Of a stretch of DNA of 64,000 nucleotides, positions 36,336-47,250 are shown piece after piece. The notes beneath the pieces are model-generated. The model worked only from the letters and a program-made list of their open reading frames with translations. It was not told where the DNA came from and made no database searches. A program made the position numbers and the translations under genes. Positions within the stretch are counted from its first letter, which is position 1. Each line of letters begins with the position of its first letter. The DNA is from Larix kaempferi (Eukaryota; Streptophyta; Pinopsida; Pinales; Pinaceae): the NCBI GenBank assembly GCA_027924585.1, contig BSBM01000994.1, positions 10,733,001-10,797,000 of the forward strand. Direction: 5' to 3'.

Positions 36336-38794
36336 TCAAAAATCAATCTTTCTCTTGTTTTTCCCCGACTTTCCTCTATCGACCATCTCCCTGGGATCGG
36401 TCGGCATACCAGAAGTCTGCAAAAAAAATAATTATTTTTATCAAATAACTGCACTAATACCCTACCATCAACAAACTTAAAAAATTAACTTATGGCCAAA
36501 TTATTTATGACAAACGCTCACCAAGTCCTCATGGGGTATAGATGTGAGCGGTGTTCTCATGGAAGGCATCTCTATAGTTGTGCTCTACAAATAAAAGATC
36601 ATATCTCAATTAATTAAACAATTCAACATTGATCAACGTGTTTGGGTAAATTGAATTAAAAAACTTGGTCATTAATGAACATCTCACCATAAGAGGAGAC
36701 CCGGTCAGAACCATGGATTGAGCAGAGGGGCCGGGCACTTCTGCCACTAATGGCTACAATCACCAAATGGAGAAATAGTTAGACATGCATGAATAAACAA
36801 TATAGTAACATGGTTAAATACTATGCATTGTGATTGTCCAAATAGTTACCTCTATGTGACTCGTGGCTATTGTAGATTTGGCACTTACTGCAGCATCAAT
36901 GACCTTTGTTAGGTCAGGGATAGATGGATATCTCGTGTGTCTGCTATAGAGGACATCCACATTCTTTCCAGGAGTGGAGCCTCTCTTGTACACTTGTCCC
37001 TTTTGCACGTTGGGACTACGGGGAGATCGAACTGCAAACAGTCTCGAACGTATATCTGTTGGTGGCTACAATCACCAATACTGACGTAGTTAGAAATGCA
37101 TTGGTCAATGGAATAGCATGTATTAACAAACTGAAAATGATGAAATACATACCGATGTTCTATATATGTCAATCAATTCTAAGAAACAGTCTATCGTCCA
37201 TTCTGTCTCCACGGGCACGCTATCGATTGTATTCCCACTGAGGGGGATCTCAATAGATGAAATCATTTCCATCTGATGGGGATCTACAACCTACAATTTA
37301 TAAAATTGTAAATATTAGATCGTGTAGCATTGATTAAGTAACATGTGATAAAAAATAACATGTGTTGAAATAATGTCATGTTGAAATATTTACCTCAGCA
37401 TGAGATGTTGTCGCTGAAGGTATAACAACATCTTGTAACTCAGAAGGTTCTATTACATGAGCCTCTTGTCCCTCATGCCCTTCTTGTGGCAACTACAAGT
37501 TTTAAAATCATTAAAAATATTAGCAATCTATATATGTGTATAGTAAGGAAAAATAATTTACAAATGACACTAAATTGTTAACTGGATCTACTCATGTATT
37601 AAAATAATGTCATGTTGAAATAGTTACCTCATTGTGAGTTGTTGTCACAGAAAGTTTGGCAACATCATCATCATCATCATGTAGTGCTGGTGCATGAGCC
37701 TCTGGACTATGCTCTGCATCATCAGTGCAAAGCTCTTCAACCTCGTGCCATTCTTGTACTAACTACAAGTTTTAAAACCATTAAAAATATTAGCAATCTA
37801 TATATATGTGTATAGTAAGGAAATATAATTTAAAAATGACACTAAATTGTTAACCATTTACTTACCTATGTGAAATACCCAGTAAAGGTATCATCTGTTC
37901 GGACAGGACCAAAGCAAGGATTGTCGCATACTGTGCATGGGTGGGGTTGATGGTTGTGCTCATGCTATGTAGGTACAATGCCACTACTGGATGCTCCTCG
38001 ACCACTAGAAGGTGGTGGCTCTACCCCACCGGGAGGTGGTGGATCTACCCCATCGACAGGTGCTGGCTCTACTCCACCCATAGATGGTGGTTCTGATGGG
38101 CCTACCTGGTGCATACCATGAAGATACGTGGTCTGGCGAACAACTGCCTGTGCCAACAGTAGGAAGGAATCTTGTGTCTCTGGCACCAACTGATGTGCAG
38201 GCGGCACATCTAGCTTGGGTATCCTCCTACGAGGTGGAGCTACAGGGTGATTGGGATCTATGTGCCTCGCATTGGGATGTTGCTGAGGCATCCCCATCCC
38301 AACACCCTGGTACTCCAAGATATCAAAATAGTTAACATGCTTCCCCACACAAACTCTGCGTACATCTTTCTCAGAAAATACAAAGGCATTTCCCTATTGT
38401 TGTGTGGTGGTGCATCAAACACCATGTACCATCCGTCCATCCAGTTATCTATGAATGGTTGATATGTACACCACTCGATAGAAATGTGCCTTTTGTTTTC
38501 ATTAGGGACTTCACCATCCCATGGATTTCTAAATAGGGAAAATATTTGTTCTTTTGAGATTTTCAACTTCTCGACTTCACTGTAGCTAAGTCCATCTGCA
38601 TATTGTTGCCTCTTTCTTTCTCTAAATGTGGAAATATCTTACAAAGCACCATTAGACCTATTAAATGTCTCTATCATTGCATCCAAATTGGATGCAAGCA
38701 TAACATGCCTGTCATCAACAATAGTAATTGAGCCTGGAATTTCTTTGAGCCTTTGAATTTCTCTTTGGATGTCAAAGTGGGCATCCATGGTCAT
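36336..38794 (-). pseudogene. Unrecognised eight-exon gene, decayed (about 575 codons)
   Basis: I do not recognise the product. On the minus strand eight exons join with GT-AG introns, all in phase 0: 37866-38794 (start ATG 38794), 37628-37762, 37394-37492, 37153-37290, 36850-37065, 36688-36753, 36522-36584 and 36336-36416 (stop TGA). Exons 2-8 are fully open. Exon 1 encodes a folded-looking N-part (with SLFRNPWDGEVPNENKRH and FIDNWMDGWYMVFDAP) followed by a Pro/Gly-rich linker (GGVEP(A/P)P repeats). The middle exons are acidic and the C-terminus basic (GKSGKNKRK). Exon 1 has a TAA at 38639, one missing base near 38392 and TAGs at 37965 and 37866; allowing for that base it is exactly 310 codons. 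It could be a host gene or a domesticated or accessory transposon gene. Confidence 0.65.
37368..37865 (-). repeat. Tandem duplication of exon plus intron in the unrecognised gene
   Basis: Exons 37394-37492 and 37628-37762 resemble each other (L(V/P)QE...EAH...TT(S/T)H(N/A)E) and are followed by nearly identical intron sequence (CTACAAGTTTTAAAA then ATTAGCAATCTATATAT and AATGACACTAAATTGTTAAC). The left flanks AATAATGTCATGTTGAAATA also repeat. The unit is about 235-265 bases; the longer exon has an added His/Asp stretch (CATCAT repeats on the plus strand). Confidence 0.85.
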
Positions 38795-39739
38795 CACTGC
38801 AAACAAAAAATAAAAATAAATATCATTAGAAACATATACATGTGTTGTAATGACATCTCTCAAAAATGAAAAATGTACAAACTTTGTGCAAGAAAAAATA
38901 CATTACAAACATAAATATAATCTCAGGCATACATTACAAACATAAATATCATTTCATATGACCATTGCATGCATACGTTATGCGTCATTGAGGGCATAAG
39001 GGTGGAGACCATGCAGGCATAAAGACCATGATGATGTGGCAAAGATATGTATTTTTATTGGTTAAACTGAGGCAGCCTATTGATGGATAGAATGAAGACA
39101 TGTTTGTAGAATGATGAAGAGATGACTAATGATTTGGGCATAATGTTGTGATGTGCATATGGACATTGTAAAGTGTATGAATGGAGATATGGCAGCAGAT
39201 TGATATGACATGAATAATGATGACATAATGAAGATGTGATCTAATTGGTGATATTTGCTGATGGACAGAATGAAGTTATATTGAATAATGACTGCTTGAT
39301 GAGAATGATGAAGTGCTTTGGAAACAAACAATGGCTTCTGGTTGATGATGTATGTAATCTGTAGACTTAAGAAGAGTTTGAAATATCATTCGTAAATCTA
39401 TGGTTGTTGGGGTGTTGGTGCATCCCAGTGAGTTGCAGCTGATAGAATTATCTTGTGAATAGGATTGTCATTGATGACAACATTAATGACAAAGGTGTAA
39501 ATGGCATGACAACAAGCAAACAAGGTGACTTGACAAGGACTTGGAAACGACAAGACAAAAGACCAAGTGATGGGAATTGGCACACCTAATGATCCAAATG
39601 AACCATACTGTGGTCATTTGGAGTTGGTCCTAATACCCTAGGTAAGGATGACTTGGAGATGACAAGTTACATGAACAAAGAAGCATAAAGTGAACAAAGA
39701 AGCTTGAAGTTGACACTTGGCAAGGAGATTGCGCGCATC

Positions 39740-39960
39740 CCTTATGGCATCTGCGGGCATCCAGAAATGAAGTTGATGGACATGCGGGCATGTGGACAAG
39801 GTGACATGCAGGCATCTTGAAGATGCATATGTGGGCATGTTTGTGGAAGCTGCGGCCAGCCTGGAGGCATGGCAAAGACCCCCATGCGGGCAGTTGAAGA
39901 AGGTCTAGCTGCAGGCATGTTCAAAGGCATAAATATGGCCCTGCGGGCATGCTGGAAGCA
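39740..39960. repeat. Cluster of ATGCGGGCAT-like words
   Basis: Variants of (A/T)GC(G/A)GGCAT occur about nine times in 220 bases (for example near 39749, 39782, 39806, 39831, 39889, 39912 and 39945), spaced irregularly about 20-40 bases apart. Confidence 0.65.
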
Positions 39961-40559
39961 AAAGAAAGTGGTGATGATGTGGATATGAAGACCACGTTTA
40001 GGTGGGAAAAAGAAAGTCTAAATAAATATATACATGTATATATTTATAATTTATGAGGTGTTTATGGAGCAACAATAGAAATTAGAGTTTAACCTTTATC
40101 TTTGGATTAATTGGGGCTACAGTATGCTGATGTGATGCTAGTGTACAAATTAAGATGTTGATGATATGTATGGACAGAATGAATTCATGATTATTGGGGC
40201 TACATACGACGAACAAAATGTTGATCTAGGGCAGCATGAAATAGGCACATAATGCTTGCTTGGGTTATGACAATTAATGATAATCAGAATGATGTTATAG
40301 ACAGATATGTTGGGTTACAATGATGATTGATGTGATCAGTGAGCCATTGTGTCTAACAGGGTGGATGTAAAATTCATTAAAATTTTAAAATTTTAAGTTT
40401 TGGCATTTTATTTACAAATATTTTTAGATTAGGGCAACATAACAATTTATAAACTTAATGACGAGATGAGGCAACAATCTAGATGCTTACCTTTCCAATC
40501 GTCCTTGCAAGATGAATTTGGGATTGTTGAGCCTCCAAATCTCCTCGGTTGAGCTTCTC

Positions 40560-40870
40560 CAATACGTTTTGGGGAGGTGAAATCGCTCGAGCGTTCGTTT
40601 TTGGGTAAAATAGTGGGTAAAACAGTGTCGCGGTCCGTGGCACTGTTATTTTTTTTGTTATATTAAACATAACGCTTGAGCGTTATGGTGATCACGATAA
40701 CACTCAAGCATTATGGTGGTGATCGAGCGTTATGGTGATCACCATAACGCTTGAGCATTTTGTAATCCTATCCTACATGTTAAATGACATGGCAGGTTCA
40801 GAGCACGCCATTCCTAGTTTTACATAACGCGCGAGCATTGTGGATTTACACAATTCTCGCGCGTTTTGCA
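40560..40870. repeat. Cluster of inverted and direct CTCGAGCGTTAT repeats
   Basis: The words ATAACGCTTGAGCGTTATGG, TCGAGCGTTATGGTGATCAC and CATAACGCTTGAGCATT occur in both orientations around the palindrome GGTGATCACC (about 40684-40760). Related words (CGCTCGAGCGTTCG near 40583, AACGCGCGAGCATTGTG near 40826, ATTCTCGCGCGTTTTG near 40852) flank it. It could fold into hairpins or be a small fold-back element; no target duplication was found. Confidence 0.7.
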
Positions 40871-41198
40871 TTTACCCAATTGCATCTAAAGGGTCCCTCA
40901 ACTTCATGCGAGGGCCCACATGTCCACTTAATCTGTGGTCGTTCATAGACTGAGCAAAAGTCATCCATAAACTAACTTCACACAATTGAAAATAACGGCT
41001 ATGCAGCCCACTCACTCCACTCCCCACCCAGTTTATTGTTACAACATTCACGAAAATCACCAACTAAAGCCATGTATTTAAAATCGTGGGTACAATCATC
41101 CATTTCATCATCCATAAAACTATTACATGTCATCTGGTTCTAGTATCGTTTTATTTTCCATGCAAGACTATAGCTTTTCCATGCAGAACTATAGCTTT

Positions 41199-41334
41199 GT
41201 CTATGTTCGGGTATCTACCTTTTATTTTATAAGATGTATAAAAGACTTTTATAGGACTATAGCTTTTTATAGAAACTCCTTCTCTGTATTATGTTCGGGT
41301 ATCTACCTTTTATTTTACAAGATGTATAGAAGAT
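41199..41334. repeat. Tandem repeat, two copies of about 91 bases
   Basis: TATGTTCGGGTATCTACCTT followed by TTATTTTATAAGATGTATA occurs at about 41199 and 41290 with few changes. Confidence 0.85.
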
Positions 41335-42092
41335 TTTCATGATCCTTTCATGATCCAAATTTGTGGCATAATAATTTCATAAGTCCCTCAAACTTCTTAT
41401 GTGGTAATCACTTTCATTCAAATTCCATTTCTTTAAAATGGAATTGAGCATATTTTATTGTAAAATATATGAGGGTTTCAGTCTTAGTAGCATAATTTGA
41501 ACACACAGAAGGTAACAAAAAAATCCAATACTAATAAAATGGAGGAATAAAATAGAGGAGTATACTTTTTATATATAATAATTTTAATCAAACATACAAG
41601 AACATATCATAAATGTAGATCTTATACATTTAGTTATAACCAAAATTACATTTACATTAATAATTATTTTAATAAGAAAGTAAAAATCTATTTAATGGAA
41701 AAGGATTAATGATTAGGATGTAAGAAATTGAATATTTTATAGTGTTTAAATAATTAAAATTTGATTTTTTTAAATGTATTCTTAAAATTTAATTACCCGA
41801 TTTCAATTATCTATATTTTCAAATTATTTGTTTTGTTTTGAAATAAAATATAAAGTTGATTTAATAATTTGAATTCACACTTAAACCATGAAGCTATTAA
41901 CTTTGGCATTTCATTTCAGAAAAAGATAAAGCATGCCTCACTTTATTGTCTACACCTTATTTGGGAAGGATTTTCAATACATCTAGCATATATTACTGGA
42001 TAAGATATGTATGGAGGCATTTCTTATATAGATAAGGAGTTGTCCTCATCAGCTTCATCGGCTTCATTTGTGCGGTGACTTGCCTGCAACAA

Positions 42093-43252
42093 TTATGGAG
42101 AAAAGTTGACAAAGTAGACAGACTGCTTATTGGGGTAAAAGAGCCCAAAATGGCGCTCTATCTTAGGTCCCCCCTTGTTGTTCTCATTGAAAAGAGCGAA
42201 GATGTAGGCGTCAATGCTCATTCCTGTCCTCTTGGGTGTCCCTGCATTTGATAATACATGGCTGATGAGATTGTTGGTATAAGCACGAGCATTGTCAACT
42301 GTGGCCACATCTGCACCACCAAAAGGCCATCTGCTTTCAGTAACGATGAGTGGGATTTTGGGATATCCCAAGGCTTCCATGGTTGAGAGTTGAGTATCAA
42401 CCAAGGCATCAAACAAGTTCTTGTAGCTCTGACTCCCGTCTTGCACCACTGTAGACGTGGACCTGAACAGAGCGTAGTCCAGAGTAATGGAGCGCCTGTT
42501 GCCGGTGTAGCTGAAGTATGGATAGATGTTGGCCATGGAGGGAGAGTCGTGATCTAAAAGGAATTGGAGTAGAGACCTCATGGTGTCTTTTACCTCATTA
42601 TTGAAGACACCTTTAGACGGTGGGAAGCTGTTGCTAACACCCGAGGTGTGGGTGGTAGAGACCTTGATGTTATTCTATAGATTGGCGTTTTGAATCTCAG
42701 TTTGAATGTTCCTCATCGTAGGAGCAAGATACGACACGTATTGCATGCTGGAAAAAACCTCATTGCCCATTGCAATATATTTGATATTGGTGGCAGGATA
42801 GAAGGGTTGAATGTTGTCATTAACCCAACCGTTCACTGCGGCCTAGCTGGAGGATATGAGCTGCAATTCATTGTTACCGACTCCCACGATTACATCAATC
42901 CCAGAATTGTCAAAAGATTTCAGTGCATCTCGGTTTGCTTGGAAAATTTTCATTTTCCTGATGTTATTGCTCTTTATCAAAGTTACAACCTGCCCTATAG
43001 GAGGCAGATCGCTTCCATCCATGCCGTAGTTCACTCCTATTTTAGCACCATCTGCACAACGATTGAATTATAATCAATTTGACAGAAAGACCTTGTGAAT
43101 TTTAAGCTTTCAATAACAATTCTATAGTGTCATTATCGAAATAAAAAGGAAAAAAAACATTAGTTAAGTAATGCTAGTTTACCTGTGAGGATTGAACTGT
43201 AGAAGATGGTGATACAGCCAATGAGGATAATCTTCATTTCCATTTTTCTCAT
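42093..43252 (-). pseudogene. Glucan endo-1,3-beta-glucosidase (GH17) pseudogene
   Basis: GH17 enzymes cut beta-1,3-glucan in fungal walls or plant callose. Exon 1 (43183-43252) encodes a signal peptide (MRKMEMKIILIGCITIFY); intron 43052-43182 (131 bases, GTAAAC...GCAG) sits near the signal-peptide junction as usual in this family; exon 2 (42093-43051) carries the mature enzyme from IGVNYGM onward. Seen are AMGNEV with the acid/base Glu, IYPYFSY, LDYALF, and VTESRWPFGGA with the nucleophile Glu (family has Gly where Arg is). The total of 342 codons is normal length. In-frame TAGs at 42843-42845 and 42675-42677 both sit where relatives have Gln, so it is a recent pseudogene otherwise intact. 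Secreted or apoplastic if it were functional. Confidence 0.93.
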
Positions 43253-44324
43253 CAAGGGGAATATCAGACCTGCGAAATGTAGGTGGAGACATTGAATTTA
43301 TAGGAAGTTCCATATTTGAACAAGGCATTTATTGGTCCAAGATAGGGTTCGCTGTATATGTAAATTTTAATGGTATGAGATAGGGTTCAGTGTAAATTTT
43401 AATGGTCTGAGATAGGGTTCGGTGTATGTGTATTTCTAATTTCAAAGCTAGGAAAAGACTCTCTAATTGTGATACCAACCATTTTAATGTGGGGATGGAG
43501 TGCATCTAGAGAGGGAAGACCTACCTTGACATTGTGTGTTGTGATGCTAACTATTTAATGTGGAGGTGGGGGTGGAGTTGTATCTAGAAATGTCTTTTGA
43601 GAATATTTTGTTACGGTCTAGTCTAAAACTTCTACAATTTTATATGGAAAAATTAGATTTATCCAGCATGATTTTTGAAAACAGAAATTTTTAAAAATCT
43701 TGGTTACAATTCTCAAACTCTGAAATTTTGGGTGCCCCAAGGGTTTTTGATAGCGTTGTCGAATCCATCTCTACCGTCAAATTCGCCAATTAAAACACAG
43801 TTAAATTCCTATTATGCAAAATATAGACAACTCCTTTTGTTACTATACCAGCATGGATCCATCTTAAAAGAGGATCTACCAAGCACTGAGAGAGGGATCA
43901 AATCTCTCTAGTTACAAACTCATTTTTAGTGTGCAAATGTTGAGGAAGGGTTTTAATTTATCTAAATTGTATAGTTTTATATATGTTGTAAAATGTTTTA
44001 AATCTAATTTGATTCGACATGTTATTTTTTTATAGTATTTTTATTATTTTTTAAAAATAACACATGTTGACTCTAGGATGAGCACAGAAGAAGTTACATA
44101 TCCCCCCTACTGGGATATAGAATGCGCCTATTCGATGCAATAAATTTCATGGTATGACATTCTGTGTTGTGATACCAAGTATTTTAATGTGGGGGTCGGG
44201 GTAGAATTGTATCTAGACATGTCTTTTGGCACATCGTTGTTCTCACTGTGGGAATTATTTTCATGGTCCTATGCAGCAGCATGCCACAAAGAGCTACATG
44301 GACCAGGTTAGATCTTGTTTTATT
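43253..44324. other. Intergenic sequence upstream of the glucanase pseudogene, with repeats
   Basis: No gene is seen. Three tandem copies of GATAGGGTTC(G/A)(C/G)TGTA with TTTTAATGGT spacers lie at 43342-43435. A GTGATACCAA(C/G)(C/T)ATTTTAATGTGG-type segment occurs at about 43470, 43548 and 44167, the last two continuing with TGTATCTAGA(A/C)ATGTCTTTTG. A further segment (43652-43800) matches 55235-55400. Confidence 0.7.
43652..43800 (+). repeat. Dispersed repeat shared with 55235-55400
   Basis: Both contain GCATGATTTT(T)GAAAA, then a TTGGTTACAA or TAGGTTACAA word, then GAATTTTGGGTTCCCC-like text and an ATCCAT(C/T)TCTA segment. Translations share NLGYN.Q...FWVP.GFL, so the sequence may once have been coding. 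Confidence 0.7.
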
Positions 44325-44429
44325 CAGTAGTGGATTTGAACCCAAAATCCTCTAACCTCCAACGAAAGGGACTTTGTCGTTGGATTTCACCTTCAAATTT
44401 ATGAAATTTGATGAGTTTTTTAAAAATGA

Positions 44430-44830
44430 TACAAGGTTACATCGGATAGCCAACACATTCCAACGAATATTGACCATTGCCAAAGGATATCCGGCTTAAT
44501 ATTGCCCTATAATGGTGACACATACAACTGATGGCTAGGAAATCGATTATCCGATGGTCAACACTTAATTTAAAGTCGGATAACTTAGACGTGGACGTTG
44601 GATCACTGACGACCGTTCAATGCAAAAATGTCTGCCATCTGACGTTCTTAACCATTGGTGGTATGGCAAAAACGTCGAGTACTTTAGCTCGTTGAAGTCG
44701 GATAACCGACGACATCAGAATGCAAAAATGCCTTCCATCCGACATTCTTAGCCGTCGGTGGTATGGCAGGAACATTGAATATTTCCCTAGTATGGAGAAT
44801 ATCTGACATCTATTCCGTTCGTCAGAAATA
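44430..44830. repeat. Subterminal repeats of CACTA element E
   Basis: TCGGATA(A/T)CCGACG-like words recur, and a roughly 115-base unit is duplicated (AATGCAAAAATG(T/C)CTNCCATC then GACNTTCTTAACCATTGGTG-like text at about 44621 and 44732). It corresponds to the 1680-2030 block of D. Confidence 0.75.
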
Positions 44831-45027
44831 CAATGATATGGAATATTATAAAACCTATAAATTCTGAAGCATTCTAGCATGTTTGCAATATAAGCGTGTG
44901 ACGAATTGCAGACTGTTTTCGGCAGACCGTTCTTCATTATTTCTCTTGTTTTTGTGATTAAAGCGAGCGAAGTGTGGAGCTTGATTTTCTAAGATCGATA
45001 ATCTTCATTCAAACTCTTTACGACAAA

Positions 45028-45240
45028 ATGTCAACTAGCAATATTCCTGAGATGGAGGAACAAAATCGACAATTGCTTGCCAGATTGTGGGAAGGAGTTG
45101 AAAGAAGGGGTGATGGGAAATGTTATTGTCCATGTAGTCAATGAAGGGGCTTTAAGAGGAAAATAATTTTGATCACAACAGCCAGAAAACATTGTAGGGA
45201 ACATGGACACGCTGAGGGGGGACATGAATATCATACATTT
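45028..45240 (+). pseudogene. CACTA transposase exon 1, element E
   Basis: 71 codons from ATG 45028 to a GTAAGT donor, the same length as in D. It encodes the same transposase-associated domain (KCYCPCSQ, then CREHGHAEGG), but the third Cys codon of the CPCSQC motif is TGA (45142-45144), so the exon cannot be read through. Other differences from D are mostly single substitutions. Confidence 0.82.
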
Positions 45241-45824
45241 GTAAGTTTTGCATTATATATGTTTTTATTTTGATTGCTTTTGTAAATGTATGTATTATTT
45301 TAATATTTCTTATATTAACTTTTATCTATTGATGGTTTCAATAGATTGGGAATAGAATGGACATTAAATATTATTTTAATATATAATATTTATTATATTA
45401 TATTTTTTTTTCTTGTGTGCATGTTGAATCTAGGGTATAGTAGAATAACTCATTTATTTGTTCGTTAGTGAGAGTAACCCACTCACCGGGGAAAGCACTT
45501 AGCTCTCTATATTTGTGGCACTTTCCATGATAATAGAAATAACGACTATATTGGAATGTTGTTTCTCTTCTATTTTCTCTATAGAAACCATAGCATCATT
45601 TATCTTACCTTACTTTACAGTATGGAAAATTTTGAGTTATATTTGAGTACCTTTGCTCAGTAATTGGGTCAATTTTTATGTTTCTTGGAATGATTGGATG
45701 CACCTATCTGACCAACAGGTCAATTTTTTACTTCTTTTATTCCAAAATCATTGATGTTATCACATTTTGTGTTTGAATTTCTTATATTAACTTTTATCTA
45801 TTGATGGTTTCATGTAATTATAAA

Positions 45825-46186
45825 GGAAAGACATCCTACTGCATTTCATCCAGAGGAAGTGCTTCGAGAACAAGTACCGAAGGAACACGGAGCTATGAAT
45901 ATTAATGGAGAACAAGTTAATGATCATATTGAAGAATATGATCGTACTGATAACATAGTAGAAGATGATGTTACAAACATTTTGATCTGGATGATTCATT
46001 TAATGTTAGAATGGATGAGGATGATGATGATCATTTTGATGATATTCATGATATACCTCTTCTTGAGAAGGCATACTAACCACTTTATGAGGGCTCCAAG
46101 ACAAATCTTCTCTCTGCTATATTGTTGATAATGAACTTGAAGGTTATGAATGGTCTTTCAAACATATCAGTCACACAGATGTTAAG
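45825..46186 (+). pseudogene. CACTA transposase exon 2, element E
   Basis: The exon lies between an acceptor after TTATAAAG and a GTATGT donor at 46187. It encodes EEVLREQVPKEHGAMNINGE, an acidic run, then PLYEGSKTNLLSA and LKVMNGLSN. Relative to D the frame changes in the acidic run (near 45985), and a TAA occurs before PLYEG at 46078. Confidence 0.75.
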
Positions 46187-46339
46187 GTATGTAATACATT
46201 CCATCACATAATATATATGATTTTCTAATAATTGTATTGTTAATTCAAAAGTCAATTTAATACAGAATATGAAATGTGTTTCATTAATATTATTTCTATA
46301 TTATATTAACTAGTAGATTTTTATAATAATTTGTTGTAG

Positions 46340-47250
46340 CATGATAGGTGAATATTTGTTACCACCGTCAAATATTTTACCTCGCACATATCGAGATCTA
46401 TTTCCATCATGAAAGAAATTGGAATGCAGTATGAAGCAGTTCATACATGCCCCAATGACCATGTTCTATATTATAATTAGCATGAATTTGCAACAGAATG
46501 TCCTGAATATCATATCAATAGATATCGAACATATCAGGTAACAAAAAAGGTGCTTCGCAAAGTTCTACGTTATATTCCCATTATTCCACATTTGCAACAA
46601 CTATTCAGGTGCAAAAACATAGTGCAGTTTATGGATTACCATGCACGGAACAAAAGTTAAGACGACATTATTCAGATGCCTACAGATGGGTCTGCATTTA
46701 GAGATATGGAGGAAAAATGGCCTCACTTTAAAGAAGAACCTCGTAATCTTAGGATTTCTTTGGCAGCAGATGGTGTGAATCCATTTGCAGAGATGAGATC
46801 CATTTACTCCGTGTGGCCTATTTTTTTTATCAACAATAACATTCCTCCATGGTTGACAATAAAGAGGGAGCACATAATGTTGTCGATGATTGTTCAAGTT
46901 ATATTGTGTCTACATTTTTTTTTAATGTAGTGGTATCTCATTTATCTTATTTTGTTGCATAATGTCATATATATATTTAATGTTTTTCTATTGTGCAATA
47001 TGGTTTATATATCTAAATGATACGTCTCATAATTATATTTTTTATATGTTCAAATCAATCAGGTAAGTACCAAGTCAAATATATGAATGTATATATGGAA
47101 CCTCTTATTGACGAGCTACTAAAGTTATGGAATGGCATCACTATGTATGATGTATCTAGATCAATACGACAAAGGCAATTTCAATTTCATGCAATGCTTG
47201 TATGGACAATACATGATGCCCCAGGATTAACACATTTTTGTGGTATGTAA
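46340..47250 (+). pseudogene. TNP2-like transposase core, element E
   Basis: The segments match the catalytic domain of CACTA transposases (TNP2 type): LLPPSNILP, EAVHTCPNDHVLYYN, VLRYIPIIPHLQQLF, then 46676-46900 with RNLRISLAADGVNPF, YSVWPIFFINNNIPPW and LTIKREHIMLSM, then after an intron 47085-47250 with YMEPLIDELLKLWNGI and FHAMLVWTIHDAPGL. The protein cuts and joins transposon ends. Stops (for example TAG in YYN-HEF at about 46480, and in ARNKS) and frame changes inactivate it. The intron at about 46900-47080 is AT-rich and ends in a pyrimidine-AG-like stretch before GKYQVK. Confidence 0.88.

Larger units (their letters stand above)
38797..42092. other. Non-coding, repeat-rich intergenic region
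   Basis: No gene is recognised. It contains GATGATG-rich text (39000-39350), a cluster of GCGGGCAT words (39740-39960), a palindromic cluster (40560-40870), a tandem repeat (41199-41334) and AT-rich DNA up to the glucanase pseudogene. Overlapping minus-strand open frames around 39630-39930 are translations of the GCGGGCAT repeat. Confidence 0.6.

Noticed and set aside
39630-39930. Three overlapping minus-strand frames rich in Cys, His and Pro
   Set aside because: They translate the GCGGGCAT repeat cluster in three frames.
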